Source: Bifidobacterium vespertilionis
GTDB taxonomy: Bacteria; Actinomycetota; Actinomycetes; Actinomycetales; Bifidobacteriaceae
Assembly: GCF_008698145.1 (NCBI RefSeq)
Contig: NZ_RZNZ01000006.1
Location: forward strand, 1 to 64,000
Length of the DNA stretch: 64,000 nucleotides
Reading direction: 5' to 3'
Shown: positions 37,678 to 45,886 of the stretch, in pieces
Position numbering within the stretch: position 1 is the first letter of the stretch
Layout: each line of letters begins with the position of its first letter
Made by a program: the position numbers and the translations under genes
Notes under the pieces: model-generated
Seen by the model: only the letters and a program-made list of their open reading frames with translations
What the model was told of the DNA's origin: nothing
The model's database searches: none

Positions 37678-37858
37678 TACAATCATGCCTCGTAATTGCG
37701 TACGACTGGCGAACAGCATTCGTATGGGGATTCAAAGCCGGCTTCAGGCCGGCAGTTTGAATGTCGGCGCGCGGCTAGGCGTAGGCGGTCGGGAAGACTG
37801 GTCGAGGCCCATCCCGCGGGGCCACATGGTTCAACGGGATGAACCATTCAACACACAC
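37678..37858 (+). promoter_or_regulatory. Structured leader of mntP, possible Mn riboswitch
   Basis: TACAAT at 37678-37683 is a likely -10 box, leaving a leader of about 170 nt before mntP. It contains ATTCAAAGCCGGC-TTCAG-GCCGGCAGTTTGAAT, a strong hairpin, and later pairs around CATGGTTCAACGG / ATGAACCATT near the start. mntP genes are often controlled by the yybP-ykoY manganese riboswitch; I do not see its full consensus, so this stays tentative. Confidence 0.35.
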
Positions 37859-38434
37859 ATGATCATTGAAATACTGCTCATTGCCATTTCCGTGTCCATG
37901 GATGCCTTTGCCGTCTCCATCGGCAAGGGCCTGACCGTGGCACACAAGGTCCGCTGGCAGGATGCCACCAAGACCGGCCTGTGGTTCGGCGGCTTCCAGG
38001 CGCTGTTCCCGGTGCTCGGTTTCCTCGCGGCCTCCACGTTCAGCCAGTACGTGACGGCCGTGGACCATTGGATCATCTTCGCGCTGCTCGTGTTCATCGG
38101 CGGCAACATGATCCGCGAGGCGATCTTCGAGGACGACAAGGAGGATGCCGAGGAGACGGCCGACTTCGATTGGAAGCACATGCTCCCGCTGGCCATCGCG
38201 ACCAGCATCGACGCCTTCGCGGTGGGCGTGAGTTTCGCGTTCATGCCAATCAACATCGTGCTGGCGATCGTGCTGATCGGCATCACGACCGGCCTGTTCT
38301 CCATCGCCGGCGTGTACATCGGCCACTTCTTCGGGGCGCGCTGGCAGAAGCCCGCGCAGATCGCCGGCGGTGCGGTGCTGGTCCTCATCGCCTTCAAGGT
38401 GCTCCTCGAGCACCTAGGCATCCTCGCCCTCTAA
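37859..38434 (+). CDS. mntP: Manganese efflux pump
   Basis: A 191-residue membrane protein with six predicted helices. Two repeated halves each carry the Asp-containing motif (SVSMDAFAVSIGKG and ATSIDAFAVGVSFA) that defines the MntP/YebN family of Mn(II) exporters. The central loop is acidic (EDDKEDAEETADFD). The start at ATG 37859 is conserved in pattern (MIIEILLIAISVSMDAF); the ribosome site is weak. It is convergent with the next gene, separated by a family E hairpin. Confidence 0.94.
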   Translation: MIIEILLIAISVSMDAFAVSIGKGLTVAHKVRWQDATKTGLWFGGFQALFPVLGFLAASTFSQYVTAVDHWIIFALLVFIGGNMIREAIFEDDKEDAEETADFDWKHMLPLAIATSIDAFAVGVSFAFMPINIVLAIVLIGITTGLFSIAGVYIGHFFGARWQKPAQIAGGAVLVLIAFKVLLEHLGILAL

Positions 38435-38451
38435 CTTCCGCGCTCATCTCA

Positions 38452-38523
38452 CACAAAGCGGAACGTTTGGTACGTTTTCGGCCTCCAAAAGGGCTCGAAA
38501 ACGTACCGATCGTTCCGCTTTGC
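38452..38523. repeat. Family E long hairpin, copy 1 (between convergent genes)
   Basis: CACAAAGCGGAACGTTTGG and its complement at the right (CGATCGTTCCGCTTTG) enclose a second stem, GTACGTTTTCG / CGAAAACGTAC, with a loop of about 15 nt. The second copy at 50451-50522 is likewise between convergent genes, so a bidirectional terminator is plausible. Confidence 0.82.
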
Positions 38524-38566
38524 GCATTCCGCCCGGGCAGGGCAGGGCGGCCGGACCGGCGGCCGG

Positions 38567-39319
38567 CTACCAGTTCAGGGGGAACATCATGGCTAGCGTG
38601 CCCATGAAGATCGGAATGCCGGCGAGCATGACCGGCATCAGGCCAAGGCCCACCCACCGGCGCGGGGCGGTCAGATCCATGTCGCCGCGCCACCGCGGAC
38701 CGATCGCGCCGATAGCCACCACCAGCACCACCACGAACACGCAGGCGGCCGTGTATTCCAGGACCAGACCGCCGTCGATGGCGTCCCCGCCCTCCAGAAA
38801 CAGCAGCGGCAGAAAGCACCAGCCGCCGGCCGCCGCCGAGGAGACGCCGCTGATGATGCAGCGCGAAAGGGTGACGATCAGATGCGAACGATCGTGGCGC
38901 AACATCTGCCGGCCGAATCCCACGATGACCAGAACGGTCATGAGCACGCCGAACAGGCAGGCCCACAGCACCGAGGCGCTGCGGTAGGTGACGTAGCGAT
39001 CGGCGACGGTCAGCACGCGCCACCCGAAGAGCACGGACGTCAGACCCACGGCCAGCGAGAACAGGCGGCTGAACCAGCCGAGTCCGGGCAGTCCGTCGAA
39101 CGGCCAGCACCAATGGAACACCAGCACCAGCAACGTGCCGCCGATCACCGGGCACAGCGTACCGGCGTCGAACGCGCGATCCATGCTCAGCCCAGCCACC
39201 GCCGGCAGCAGCGACACGATCACCAGAACCACATAGGCGACCGCCTGCACCCCAACAATGCTCCAGAAGGAGGGCTTGCGCGTCAACGGCTTCGGATTGC
39301 TCTTGCTTGTCTCGTCCAC
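38567..39319 (-). CDS. Membrane protein of unknown function
   Basis: A 250-residue protein with about six predicted transmembrane helices (VGVQAVAYVVLVIVSLL, GGTLLVLVFHWCW, LFSLAVGLTSVLFGW, LWACLFGVLMTVLVIVG, the AAGGWCFLPLLFL region and VFVVVLVVAIGAIG). A short basic N-terminus precedes helix 1. The start is placed at GTG 39319; TAGAGT lies about 12 bases upstream, compatible with a very short leader. No family is recognised. It is divergent from glnR. Confidence 0.7.
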   Translation of the reverse strand: MDETSKSNPKPLTRKPSFWSIVGVQAVAYVVLVIVSLLPAVAGLSMDRAFDAGTLCPVIGGTLLVLVFHWCWPFDGLPGLGWFSRLFSLAVGLTSVLFGWRVLTVADRYVTYRSASVLWACLFGVLMTVLVIVGFGRQMLRHDRSHLIVTLSRCIISGVSSAAAGGWCFLPLLFLEGGDAIDGGLVLEYTAACVFVVVLVVAIGAIGPRWRGDMDLTAPRRWVGLGLMPVMLAGIPIFMGTLAMMFPLNW

Positions 39320-39435
39320 ATCGCAATACTCTATCCGCAAGTGTCCACAACATAAATTACAAATGAACCAACACTGCGCAGGCACGCTAAAATGCTGCTT
39401 GGAAGCAGGGAACGGTCAAGTAAAAGGGGCTCGTC

Positions 39436-40314
39436 GTGACGGATTTGACTTTGATGACGGTCGCGAGCGATCCCGCGTCCGTGCTACCTTCTCTGGCGTT
39501 GCTTTCCCACCGGGTGCGTGTGCTGCCTCTGGATGCCGCATCGCTGGTGAAGATGCCGGAGAACACCATTCTGTTTTTGGACGCGCGAGACGATCTTGCC
39601 TCCGCGAAGACGCTGTGCCGTCTCATCCACGCGTCCGGACTGTCCACGCCGATCGTGCTGGTCCTCACCGAAGGCGGCTTCACCGTGGTGAACGCCGAGT
39701 GGGGCGTGGCCGATGTGATCGTGGCCACCGCCTCCCCCGCCGAAGTGGAGGCCCGCCTGCGCCTGGTCTCCGAACGCGGCGCCTCCTACGCCAGCGCCTT
39801 CGACGGCTCGGCGGCCGGCGGGACGAACGGAGCGAAGAGGGATGCCGAAGACGGGCAGATCCGCTCCGGCGATCTGGTGGTGGACACCAATGGCTACACC
39901 GCCTCGCTGCACGGCCATCCGATCGATCTGGCGTACAAGGAGTTCGAGCTGCTCAAGTACCTGATCCAGCACCCGGGCCGCGTGTTCACCCGCGCCCAGC
40001 TGCTGCAGGAGGTCTGGGGCTACGACTACTACGGCGGCACGCGCACGGTGGACGTGCACATCCGTCGTCTCAGGGCCAAGCTGGGCGGCGAATACGAACA
40101 TCTGATCGGCACGGTGCGCAACGTGGGCTACCGCTTCGATCCTCCGGAGGACGAGCAGCAGGCCGACGACGCCCGCGCGCAGGCCGCGCAGTCCAAGGCG
40201 CGTCTGAACGCCCGCATGTCCGCATCCGGCGATGCCGACGGCACGGCGGTCGACCCGGTTGCCAACCCCGCGGACGATGCCGGCGCCACTTCGGCCCCGC
40301 ATCCGGCCGACTGA
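39436..40314 (+). CDS. glnR: GlnR, orphan OmpR-type nitrogen regulator
   Basis: A 292-residue regulator. The receiver-like half (1-115) matches actinobacterial Gln[40 protein letters not shown] and [20 protein letters not shown]. The phosphate pocket is atypical and no sensor kinase is adjacent, as in Streptomyces GlnR, which works unphosphorylated. Residues about 135-235 form a winged-helix DNA-binding domain ([49 protein letters not shown]). A roughly 55-residue Ala/Asp/Pro tail follows. GlnR normally controls ammonium assimilation genes. GTG start at 39436 with AAAAGGGG. Its stop is four bases before nth. Confidence 0.92.
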   Translation: MTDLTLMTVASDPASVLPSLALLSHRVRVLPLDAASLVKMPENTILFLDARDDLASAKTLCRLIHASGLSTPIVLVLTEGGFTVVNAEWGVADVIVATASPAEVEARLRLVSERGASYASAFDGSAAGGTNGAKRDAEDGQIRSGDLVVDTNGYTASLHGHPIDLAYKEFELLKYLIQHPGRVFTRAQLLQEVWGYDYYGGTRTVDVHIRRLRAKLGGEYEHLIGTVRNVGYRFDPPEDEQQADDARAQAAQSKARLNARMSASGDADGTAVDPVANPADDAGATSAPHPAD

Positions 40315-40318
40315 CGGC

Positions 40319-40978
40319 ATGCCCCGCGAATCCAAATCGGCGCGGCTGGAACGCATGCACGCCGAATACGCGCTGCTGTGCGCGGAGATTCCCGCTCCCA
40401 AGTGCGCGCTGGATTTCTCCAACCCGCTGCAACTGCTCATCGCCACGGTGCTGAGCGCCCAGACCACGGACAAGCGCGTCAACACGGTCACGCCCGCCCT
40501 TTTCGCCGCCTACCCCACGGCCGCCGCACTGGCCGCCGCACGCCCCGAGGATGTGGAGGACATCATCCACCCGCTGGGCTTCTACCGCTCCAAGACCAAG
40601 AATCTGCTGGGTCTGGCCGCCGCGTTGGACGCGGATTTCCACGGCGAGGTGCCGCGCACGATGGACGAGCTGACCACGCTGCCCGGCGTGGGCCGCAAAA
40701 CCGCGAATGTGGTGCTGGGCAACGCGTTCGGCATACCGGGCTTTCCGGTGGATACGCATGTGATCCGCGTCACGGGCCGATTGCGCTGGCGGTCCGATTG
40801 GAACGGTTCGCATCCCGATCCGGTGAAGATCGAGCGCGAGATCTGCGCGTGCTTCCCACCTGCGGAATGGACCGATCTGTCCCACCGGCTGATCCTGCAC
40901 GGCCGGGCCGTCTGCCATGCGCGCAAGCCCGACTGCGGCTCCTGCCCATTGGCCGGCACCTGTCCCTCCGCCGGCTGA
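40319..40978 (+). CDS. nth: Endonuclease III
   Basis: A 219-residue bifunctional DNA glycosylase/AP lyase for oxidised pyrimidines. The helix-hairpin-helix with catalytic Lys is TTLPGVGRKTANVVLGNAF, the catalytic Asp is in FPVDTHVIRV, and the 4Fe-4S cluster motif is C-x6-C-x2-C-x5-C near the C-terminus. It begins 4 bp after the glnR stop, so it is translationally coupled to a nitrogen regulator, an odd pairing. Confidence 0.96.
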   Translation: MPRESKSARLERMHAEYALLCAEIPAPKCALDFSNPLQLLIATVLSAQTTDKRVNTVTPALFAAYPTAAALAAARPEDVEDIIHPLGFYRSKTKNLLGLAAALDADFHGEVPRTMDELTTLPGVGRKTANVVLGNAFGIPGFPVDTHVIRVTGRLRWRSDWNGSHPDPVKIEREICACFPPAEWTDLSHRLILHGRAVCHARKPDCGSCPLAGTCPSAG

Positions 40979-41074
40979 GGGACGATCGGGCGGCGGCCAT
41001 CCAAAGCGCCTCTCAGAGCGTCTTCCAAAGCTCTTCCCGGAGCCGACATCCGGCCAACAGGTAGACTGGCCGGT

Positions 41075-42661
41075 ATGCAGAGGAAATCCGGATTCCGCCT
41101 GCCCAACGGCGGCGTCGCATCGTTCATCGTGTTCATCGTCATGCTCGCGATTCTGTCCGGTCTGGTCTGGGGCGGCTGGACGATCATGCGCGGCGGCGCG
41201 GCGGCCATCCCCGGACTGGGCCGCGTGATCGCTGGCGACCATGCACCGGCGGACGACGGCAGCGGCGGCGAGGTCACCGTGGCCGTCACCACCGGATCCC
41301 CGCAGTCGCTGGACATCCGCACGGACGCCTCCGACGCCGTGGAGCAGGCCCTGCTCGGCAACGTGTACGAGACGCTGGTGGGCCGCGACGGGAACAACAA
41401 GCTCCAGCCGTCCATCGCCTCCGGCTGGGAGGCATCCGACGACGGCCTGACGTACACCTTCCATCTCAACGGCGGCATGAAATTCTCCAACGGGCACACG
41501 CTGGACGCGGGCGATGTGGTCTGGTCGCTGCAGCAGACCGTGCAGAACAAGTACGTTCAGGCCGCGAAGCTGGCCAATCTGGCCTCGGTGTCCAACCCGG
41601 ACCCCTCCACGGTGACGATCACGCTCACCGCCCCGAACCCCGACCTGCTGTGGCTGCTCTCCGGCCGCGACGGGATCGTGTACGATTCCGAGGCCCAATT
41701 CGACTACGCCACCCAGGCCATCGGCTCCGGCCCGTTCACGCTGGAATCCTTCACCAAGGACGATGCGCTGGTGCTCAAGCGCAACGCATCCTACTGGAAC
41801 GCGCAGGCCAAGGCGGCGGCCGCGAAGGTCACGCTCAGGTACGTGTCCGACGGGACGGCGGCGGCCAAGCTGCTTACGGACGGCACCGCCGACGCGCTCG
41901 TGCAGGCGCCGGTCTCCTCGCTCGACGCCCTGCGATCGGACGGCCAAATCACCCTCGCGCAGGGCGAAAGCAACCATCGCGTGATGCTCGGCTTCAACGG
42001 CAAGGCCGATTCGATCTTCTCCGAGGTGCATCTGCGTCAGGGATTCGGCTACGTGATCGACCGGCAGCGCATTGCGGACGAGCAGGGGGCGGCCGAACCG
42101 ATCGGCAGTCCGATCGGCAAACTCGACCCGGGCTGGGAGGATCTGACCGGCCTGTACCCGCACGATTCGGCCAAGGCGCACAGCGTGCTCGACTACTTCG
42201 GCTACCGGTACAGGCTGCGACTGGTCTATCCAGACCGATTCGGCGAGCGCATCGGCCAGACGATCGCCGATGAGCTCAAATCGTTCGGATACCCGAACGT
42301 GAGCGTGCAGATGGTGGACGAGGACACCTGGCAAACGCAGGTGGTCCAGAACCGCGACTTCGACATGACGATCCTGTCCCTGGACGAGGCGCGGGACGTG
42401 TTCGATCTGGCCGATCCGAACCTGTACCTCAACTACACGGACGCGCAGGCCGAGCAGCTCGCCGCGCAGGCGAAGGCCGCCGTGAACGACCAGCAGTACG
42501 ATGAGCGGCTCAAGGCGCTGGCCCGCAGGCTGTCGGAAAACGCGATCGGCGACTTCCTGTACGCCGAAAAGCCGTGGGTGGCCTGGCGCGGCGGTGCGAG
42601 CGGCATGCCCGTGAATTTCACCGATTCGTTCCTGCCTCTGCGGTCCGTCTCCAAAGCCTGA
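41075..42661 (+). CDS. Membrane-anchored peptide-type solute-binding protein
   Basis: A 528-residue protein of the SBP family 5 (oligopeptide/nickel type). It lacks a lipobox; instead one hydrophobic helix at about 15-38 should anchor it. The family features EQALLGNVYETLVGRDGNNKLQPSIASGWEASDDGLTYTFHL, the W-rich binding residues and SLQQTVQN are present. No ABC permease or ATPase gene is adjacent, so it is an orphan receptor. Convergent or coexpressed partners elsewhere are likely. Confidence 0.88.
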   Translation: MQRKSGFRLPNGGVASFIVFIVMLAILSGLVWGGWTIMRGGAAAIPGLGRVIAGDHAPADDGSGGEVTVAVTTGSPQSLDIRTDASDAVEQALLGNVYETLVGRDGNNKLQPSIASGWEASDDGLTYTFHLNGGMKFSNGHTLDAGDVVWSLQQTVQNKYVQAAKLANLASVSNPDPSTVTITLTAPNPDLLWLLSGRDGIVYDSEAQFDYATQAIGSGPFTLESFTKDDALVLKRNASYWNAQAKAAAAKVTLRYVSDGTAAAKLLTDGTADALVQAPVSSLDALRSDGQITLAQGESNHRVMLGFNGKADSIFSEVHLRQGFGYVIDRQRIADEQGAAEPIGSPIGKLDPGWEDLTGLYPHDSAKAHSVLDYFGYRYRLRLVYPDRFGERIGQTIADELKSFGYPNVSVQMVDEDTWQTQVVQNRDFDMTILSLDEARDVFDLADPNLYLNYTDAQAEQLAAQAKAAVNDQQYDERLKALARRLSENAIGDFLYAEKPWVAWRGGASGMPVNFTDSFLPLRSVSKA

Positions 42662-42740
42662 TTTCGGCGCGATTCAGCCCGTTTGGACCGTCTGGACGCC
42701 GCCAGCCCCCTTGTCAGCGAGCTTACCTAAACTAGCGGCT

Positions 42741-45497
42741 ATGACCGAACAGCATGAAGAAGGCGCCATCAAGGCCAACCTCACCCCGCTGCCCGACAAG
42801 GTCGGCGTGGAGGGCTTGGAAGACAAGTGGCGCGAGACGTGGGACGAATCCGGCGTCTACAAATTCCAGAACACCCGCGACCGCAAGGCCGTCTATTCCA
42901 TCGACACCCCGCCGCCCACCGTGTCCGGGCACCTGCACGTGGGCCACGTGTTCAGCTACACCCACACGGATGTGATCGCGCGCTACAAGCGCATGCAGGG
43001 CTACGACGTGTTCTACCCGATGGGTTGGGACGACAACGGCCTGCCCACCGAGCGCCGCGTGCAGAACTACTACGGCGTGCGCGTGGATGTGTCGCTGCCG
43101 TACGATCCCGATTTCAAGCCCCCGTTCGAGGGCACCGACGGCAAGAAGATCGACGCCAAGGATCAGGTGCCGGTCAGCCGCAAGAACTTCATCGAGCTGT
43201 GCGAGAAGCTCACCGCCCAGGACGAGAAGCAGTTCGAGGCCCTGTGGCGCTCGCTGGGCCTGTCCATCGACTGGTCCCAGACCTACCACACCATCGGCGA
43301 GCACCCGCAGCGCGTGGCCCAGAAGGCGTTCCTGCGCAATCTGGCCCGCGGCGAGGCATACCAGCAGGACGCCCCAGGCCTGTGGGACGTGACCTTCCAG
43401 ACCGCCGTGGCCCAGGCCGAGCTCGAATCGCGCGAGTACCCGGGCTTCTACCACAAGGTGGCCTTCCGCTTCGAGGACGGCACCCCGATCTACATCGAGA
43501 CGACCCGTCCCGAGCTGCTCGCGGCCTGCACCTCGCTGATCGCGAACCCGGACGACGACCGCTACAAGCCGTACTTCGGCCAGTACGTCTACTCCCCGCT
43601 GTTCAAGGTCAAGGTGCCGATCCTCGCGCACCCGGCAGCGGAGATGGACAAGGGCGCCGGCATCGCCATGTGCTGCACGTTCGGCGACGTGACCGACGTC
43701 CAGTGGTGGCGCGACCTCAAGCTGCCCACCCGCCCGATCATCCAGCGCAACGGCCGCATCATCATGGGCGTGCCGGACTGGATCACCGACGAGGGCGGCA
43801 AGGCGATCTTCGAGGAGACCGAGGGCAAGACCACGTTCTCCGCCCGCAAGATCATCGTGGACCACCTGCGCGAGTCCGGCGATCTGGACGGCGAGCCCAC
43901 GCCCACGAAGCGTATGACGAACTTCTACGAGAAGGGCGACAAGCCGCTCGAGATCGTCACCTCCCGCCAGTGGTACCTGAAGAACGGCGGCACGGACGCG
44001 GACCTCAACGCGCAGCTCATCGCGCGCGGCAAGGAGCTCAACTTCCACCCCGACTTCATGCGCGTGCGCTACGAGAACTGGGTTCACGGCCTGAACGGCG
44101 ACTGGCTGATCTCCCGCCAGCGCTTCTTCGGCGTCCCGTTCCCGCTGTGGTACCCGGTGAAGGAGGACGGCTCCGCCGACTACGATCACCCGATCACGCC
44201 GAGCGAGGACGTGCTGCCCATCGATCCGACCATCGACGTGCCTGCCGGCTACACCGCCGAGCAGCGTGACGTCCCCGGCGGCTTCACGGCCGAAAAGGAC
44301 ATCATGGACACGTGGGCGACCTCCTCGCTCACCCCGCAGATCGTGACCCACTGGGCCGAGCCGGACGAGGCCTCGAAGGCCCTGTTCAACGCCACGTTCC
44401 CGATGGATCTGCGCCCGCAGGGCCAGGACATCATCCGCACCTGGCTGTTCAGCACCATGGACCGCGCGCATCTGGAGAACCACTGCCTGCCGTGGAGCCA
44501 CACCACGCTGTCCGGCTGGATCCTCGACCCGGACCACAAGAAGATGTCCAAGTCCAAGGGCAACGTCGTGGTCCCGAACAAGCCGATCAACCAGTTCGGC
44601 GCGGACGCCGTGCGCTACTGGGCCGCCTCCGCCCGTCTGGGCCTGGACGCCACGTACGACGAGGGCCAGATGAAGATCGGCCGCAGGCTCGCGATCAAAC
44701 TGCTCAACGCCACCAAGTTCGCGCTGGCGATCGGCCGCGAGGACGAGAACCACCACGTGGGCGCCCCCGCCGAGGCGGTCTGGAACCCGGCCGATGTGAC
44801 CGAGCCGCTGGATCGCGCCGCGATGGCCAAGATGGCCCTGGTGATCCGCCAGACCACCGACGCGATGGAGGCGTACGAGCACTCCAAGGCGCTGGAGGTC
44901 ATCGAAAGCTACTTCTGGCAGTTCTGCGACGACTACATCGAGCTGGTCAAGAACCGCGCCTACGGCACGCCGGACGAGCACGGCAAGACCCCGAGCGAGA
45001 AGGCCGTGAAGTCGGCCCGCACCACGCTGGGTCTGGGTCTGGACGCCTTCGCGCGCCTGCTGGCCCCGTATCTGCCGTTCGCCACCGAGGAGGTGTGGAG
45101 CTGGATGCACGCCGGTTCCGGCTCGGTGCACCGCGCCGCATGGCCCACCCCGGAGCTCTACGTGGCCGCCGCCTCTGGCGTCTCCCCCGAGACGCTCGCA
45201 TGGGCGGGCAAGGCCGTGGAGCAGCTGCGCAAGATCAAGTCCGAGGCGAAGGTCTCCATGAAGACCCCGATCCTCTCCGTGGCCCTGTCCGCCGTGCACG
45301 AGGGCGCCGAGGCGATCCGCTCCGCCATCGACGACATCGCGCAGGCCGGCCGCGTGGTCGGCAAGTTCGACCTCGTGGAAAAGCACGCCGAGGAGGCCGC
45401 CGCGACCGACGACTCCGACGCCTCCACCGAGGCCGAGACTGTGGCCATCGAGTCCAGCGAGCTGGGTGAACCGCCGGTCAAGGCCAAGAAGGCCTGA
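42741..45497 (+). CDS. valS: Valyl-tRNA synthetase
   Basis: Class I synthetase, 918 residues. HIGH motif: PPPTVSGHLHVGHVFSYTH. KMSKS motif: HKKMSKSKGNVVVPNK. The editing (CP1) domain and the C-terminal anticodon-binding domain are present; the last 60 residues contain an acidic, Ala/Glu-rich tail in place of a clear coiled coil. The ATG at 42741 is used because the preceding in-frame codons add no conserved sequence. Confidence 0.96.
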   Translation: MTEQHEEGAIKANLTPLPDKVGVEGLEDKWRETWDESGVYKFQNTRDRKAVYSIDTPPPTVSGHLHVGHVFSYTHTDVIARYKRMQGYDVFYPMGWDDNGLPTERRVQNYYGVRVDVSLPYDPDFKPPFEGTDGKKIDAKDQVPVSRKNFIELCEKLTAQDEKQFEALWRSLGLSIDWSQTYHTIGEHPQRVAQKAFLRNLARGEAYQQDAPGLWDVTFQTAVAQAELESREYPGFYHKVAFRFEDGTPIYIETTRPELLAACTSLIANPDDDRYKPYFGQYVYSPLFKVKVPILAHPAAEMDKGAGIAMCCTFGDVTDVQWWRDLKLPTRPIIQRNGRIIMGVPDWITDEGGKAIFEETEGKTTFSARKIIVDHLRESGDLDGEPTPTKRMTNFYEKGDKPLEIVTSRQWYLKNGGTDADLNAQLIARGKELNFHPDFMRVRYENWVHGLNGDWLISRQRFFGVPFPLWYPVKEDGSADYDHPITPSEDVLPIDPTIDVPAGYTAEQRDVPGGFTAEKDIMDTWATSSLTPQIVTHWAEPDEASKALFNATFPMDLRPQGQDIIRTWLFSTMDRAHLENHCLPWSHTTLSGWILDPDHKKMSKSKGNVVVPNKPINQFGADAVRYWAASARLGLDATYDEGQMKIGRRLAIKLLNATKFALAIGREDENHHVGAPAEAVWNPADVTEPLDRAAMAKMALVIRQTTDAMEAYEHSKALEVIESYFWQFCDDYIELVKNRAYGTPDEHGKTPSEKAVKSARTTLGLGLDAFARLLAPYLPFATEEVWSWMHAGSGSVHRAAWPTPELYVAAASGVSPETLAWAGKAVEQLRKIKSEAKVSMKTPILSVALSAVHEGAEAIRSAIDDIAQAGRVVGKFDLVEKHAEEAAATDDSDASTEAETVAIESSELGEPPVKAKKA

Positions 45498-45529
45498 CAC
45501 GGCGGCCGTCGCCGCCGGACGCCAATAGG

Positions 45530-45862
45530 GCGAAGGATCCTTCGCTCACGCTCAGGATGACGGCGTGATCTTTTTGTCATCCTGAGCGAAGCGTAGCGAA
45601 GTCGAAGGATCCTTAACTCACGCACACAGTCATCGCGCGGAAAGGTTAAGGATCCTTCGCTTCGCTCAGGATGACCGAAGAGGCACCCTCATCCTGAGCG
45701 AGCACAGCGAGTCGAAGGATCCTTCGCTCATGCTCAGGATGACTGAAGAGGCACCCTTTGTCATCCTGAGCGAGCACAGCGAGTCGAAGGATCCTTAACA
45801 CTACCGCACACAGTCATCGTGCACAAAGGTTAAGGATCCTTCGCTACGCTCAGGATGACCGA
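45530..45862. repeat. Family A repeat cluster
   Basis: Six copies, alternating orientation, at about 45532-45561, 45577-45617, 45645-45675, 45686-45745, 45760-45800 and 45830-45860, with shared spacers (ACGCACACAGTCATCG). The gap 45498-45886 lies between convergent valS and the secreted-protein gene and holds no gene. Confidence 0.87.
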
Positions 45863-45886
45863 AGAAGCACTCCCCGCCTTAACGGC

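Noticed and set aside
37448..37858. Longer N-terminus for MntP
   Set aside because: The extension reads through a repeat element and leader; the conserved MntP start is at 37859.
42732..45500. 922-codon frame antisense to valS, and similar frames opposite hom, argS, glgE and rho
   Set aside because: These are same-type shadows; compositions rich in Arg, Gly, His and Val with no motif.
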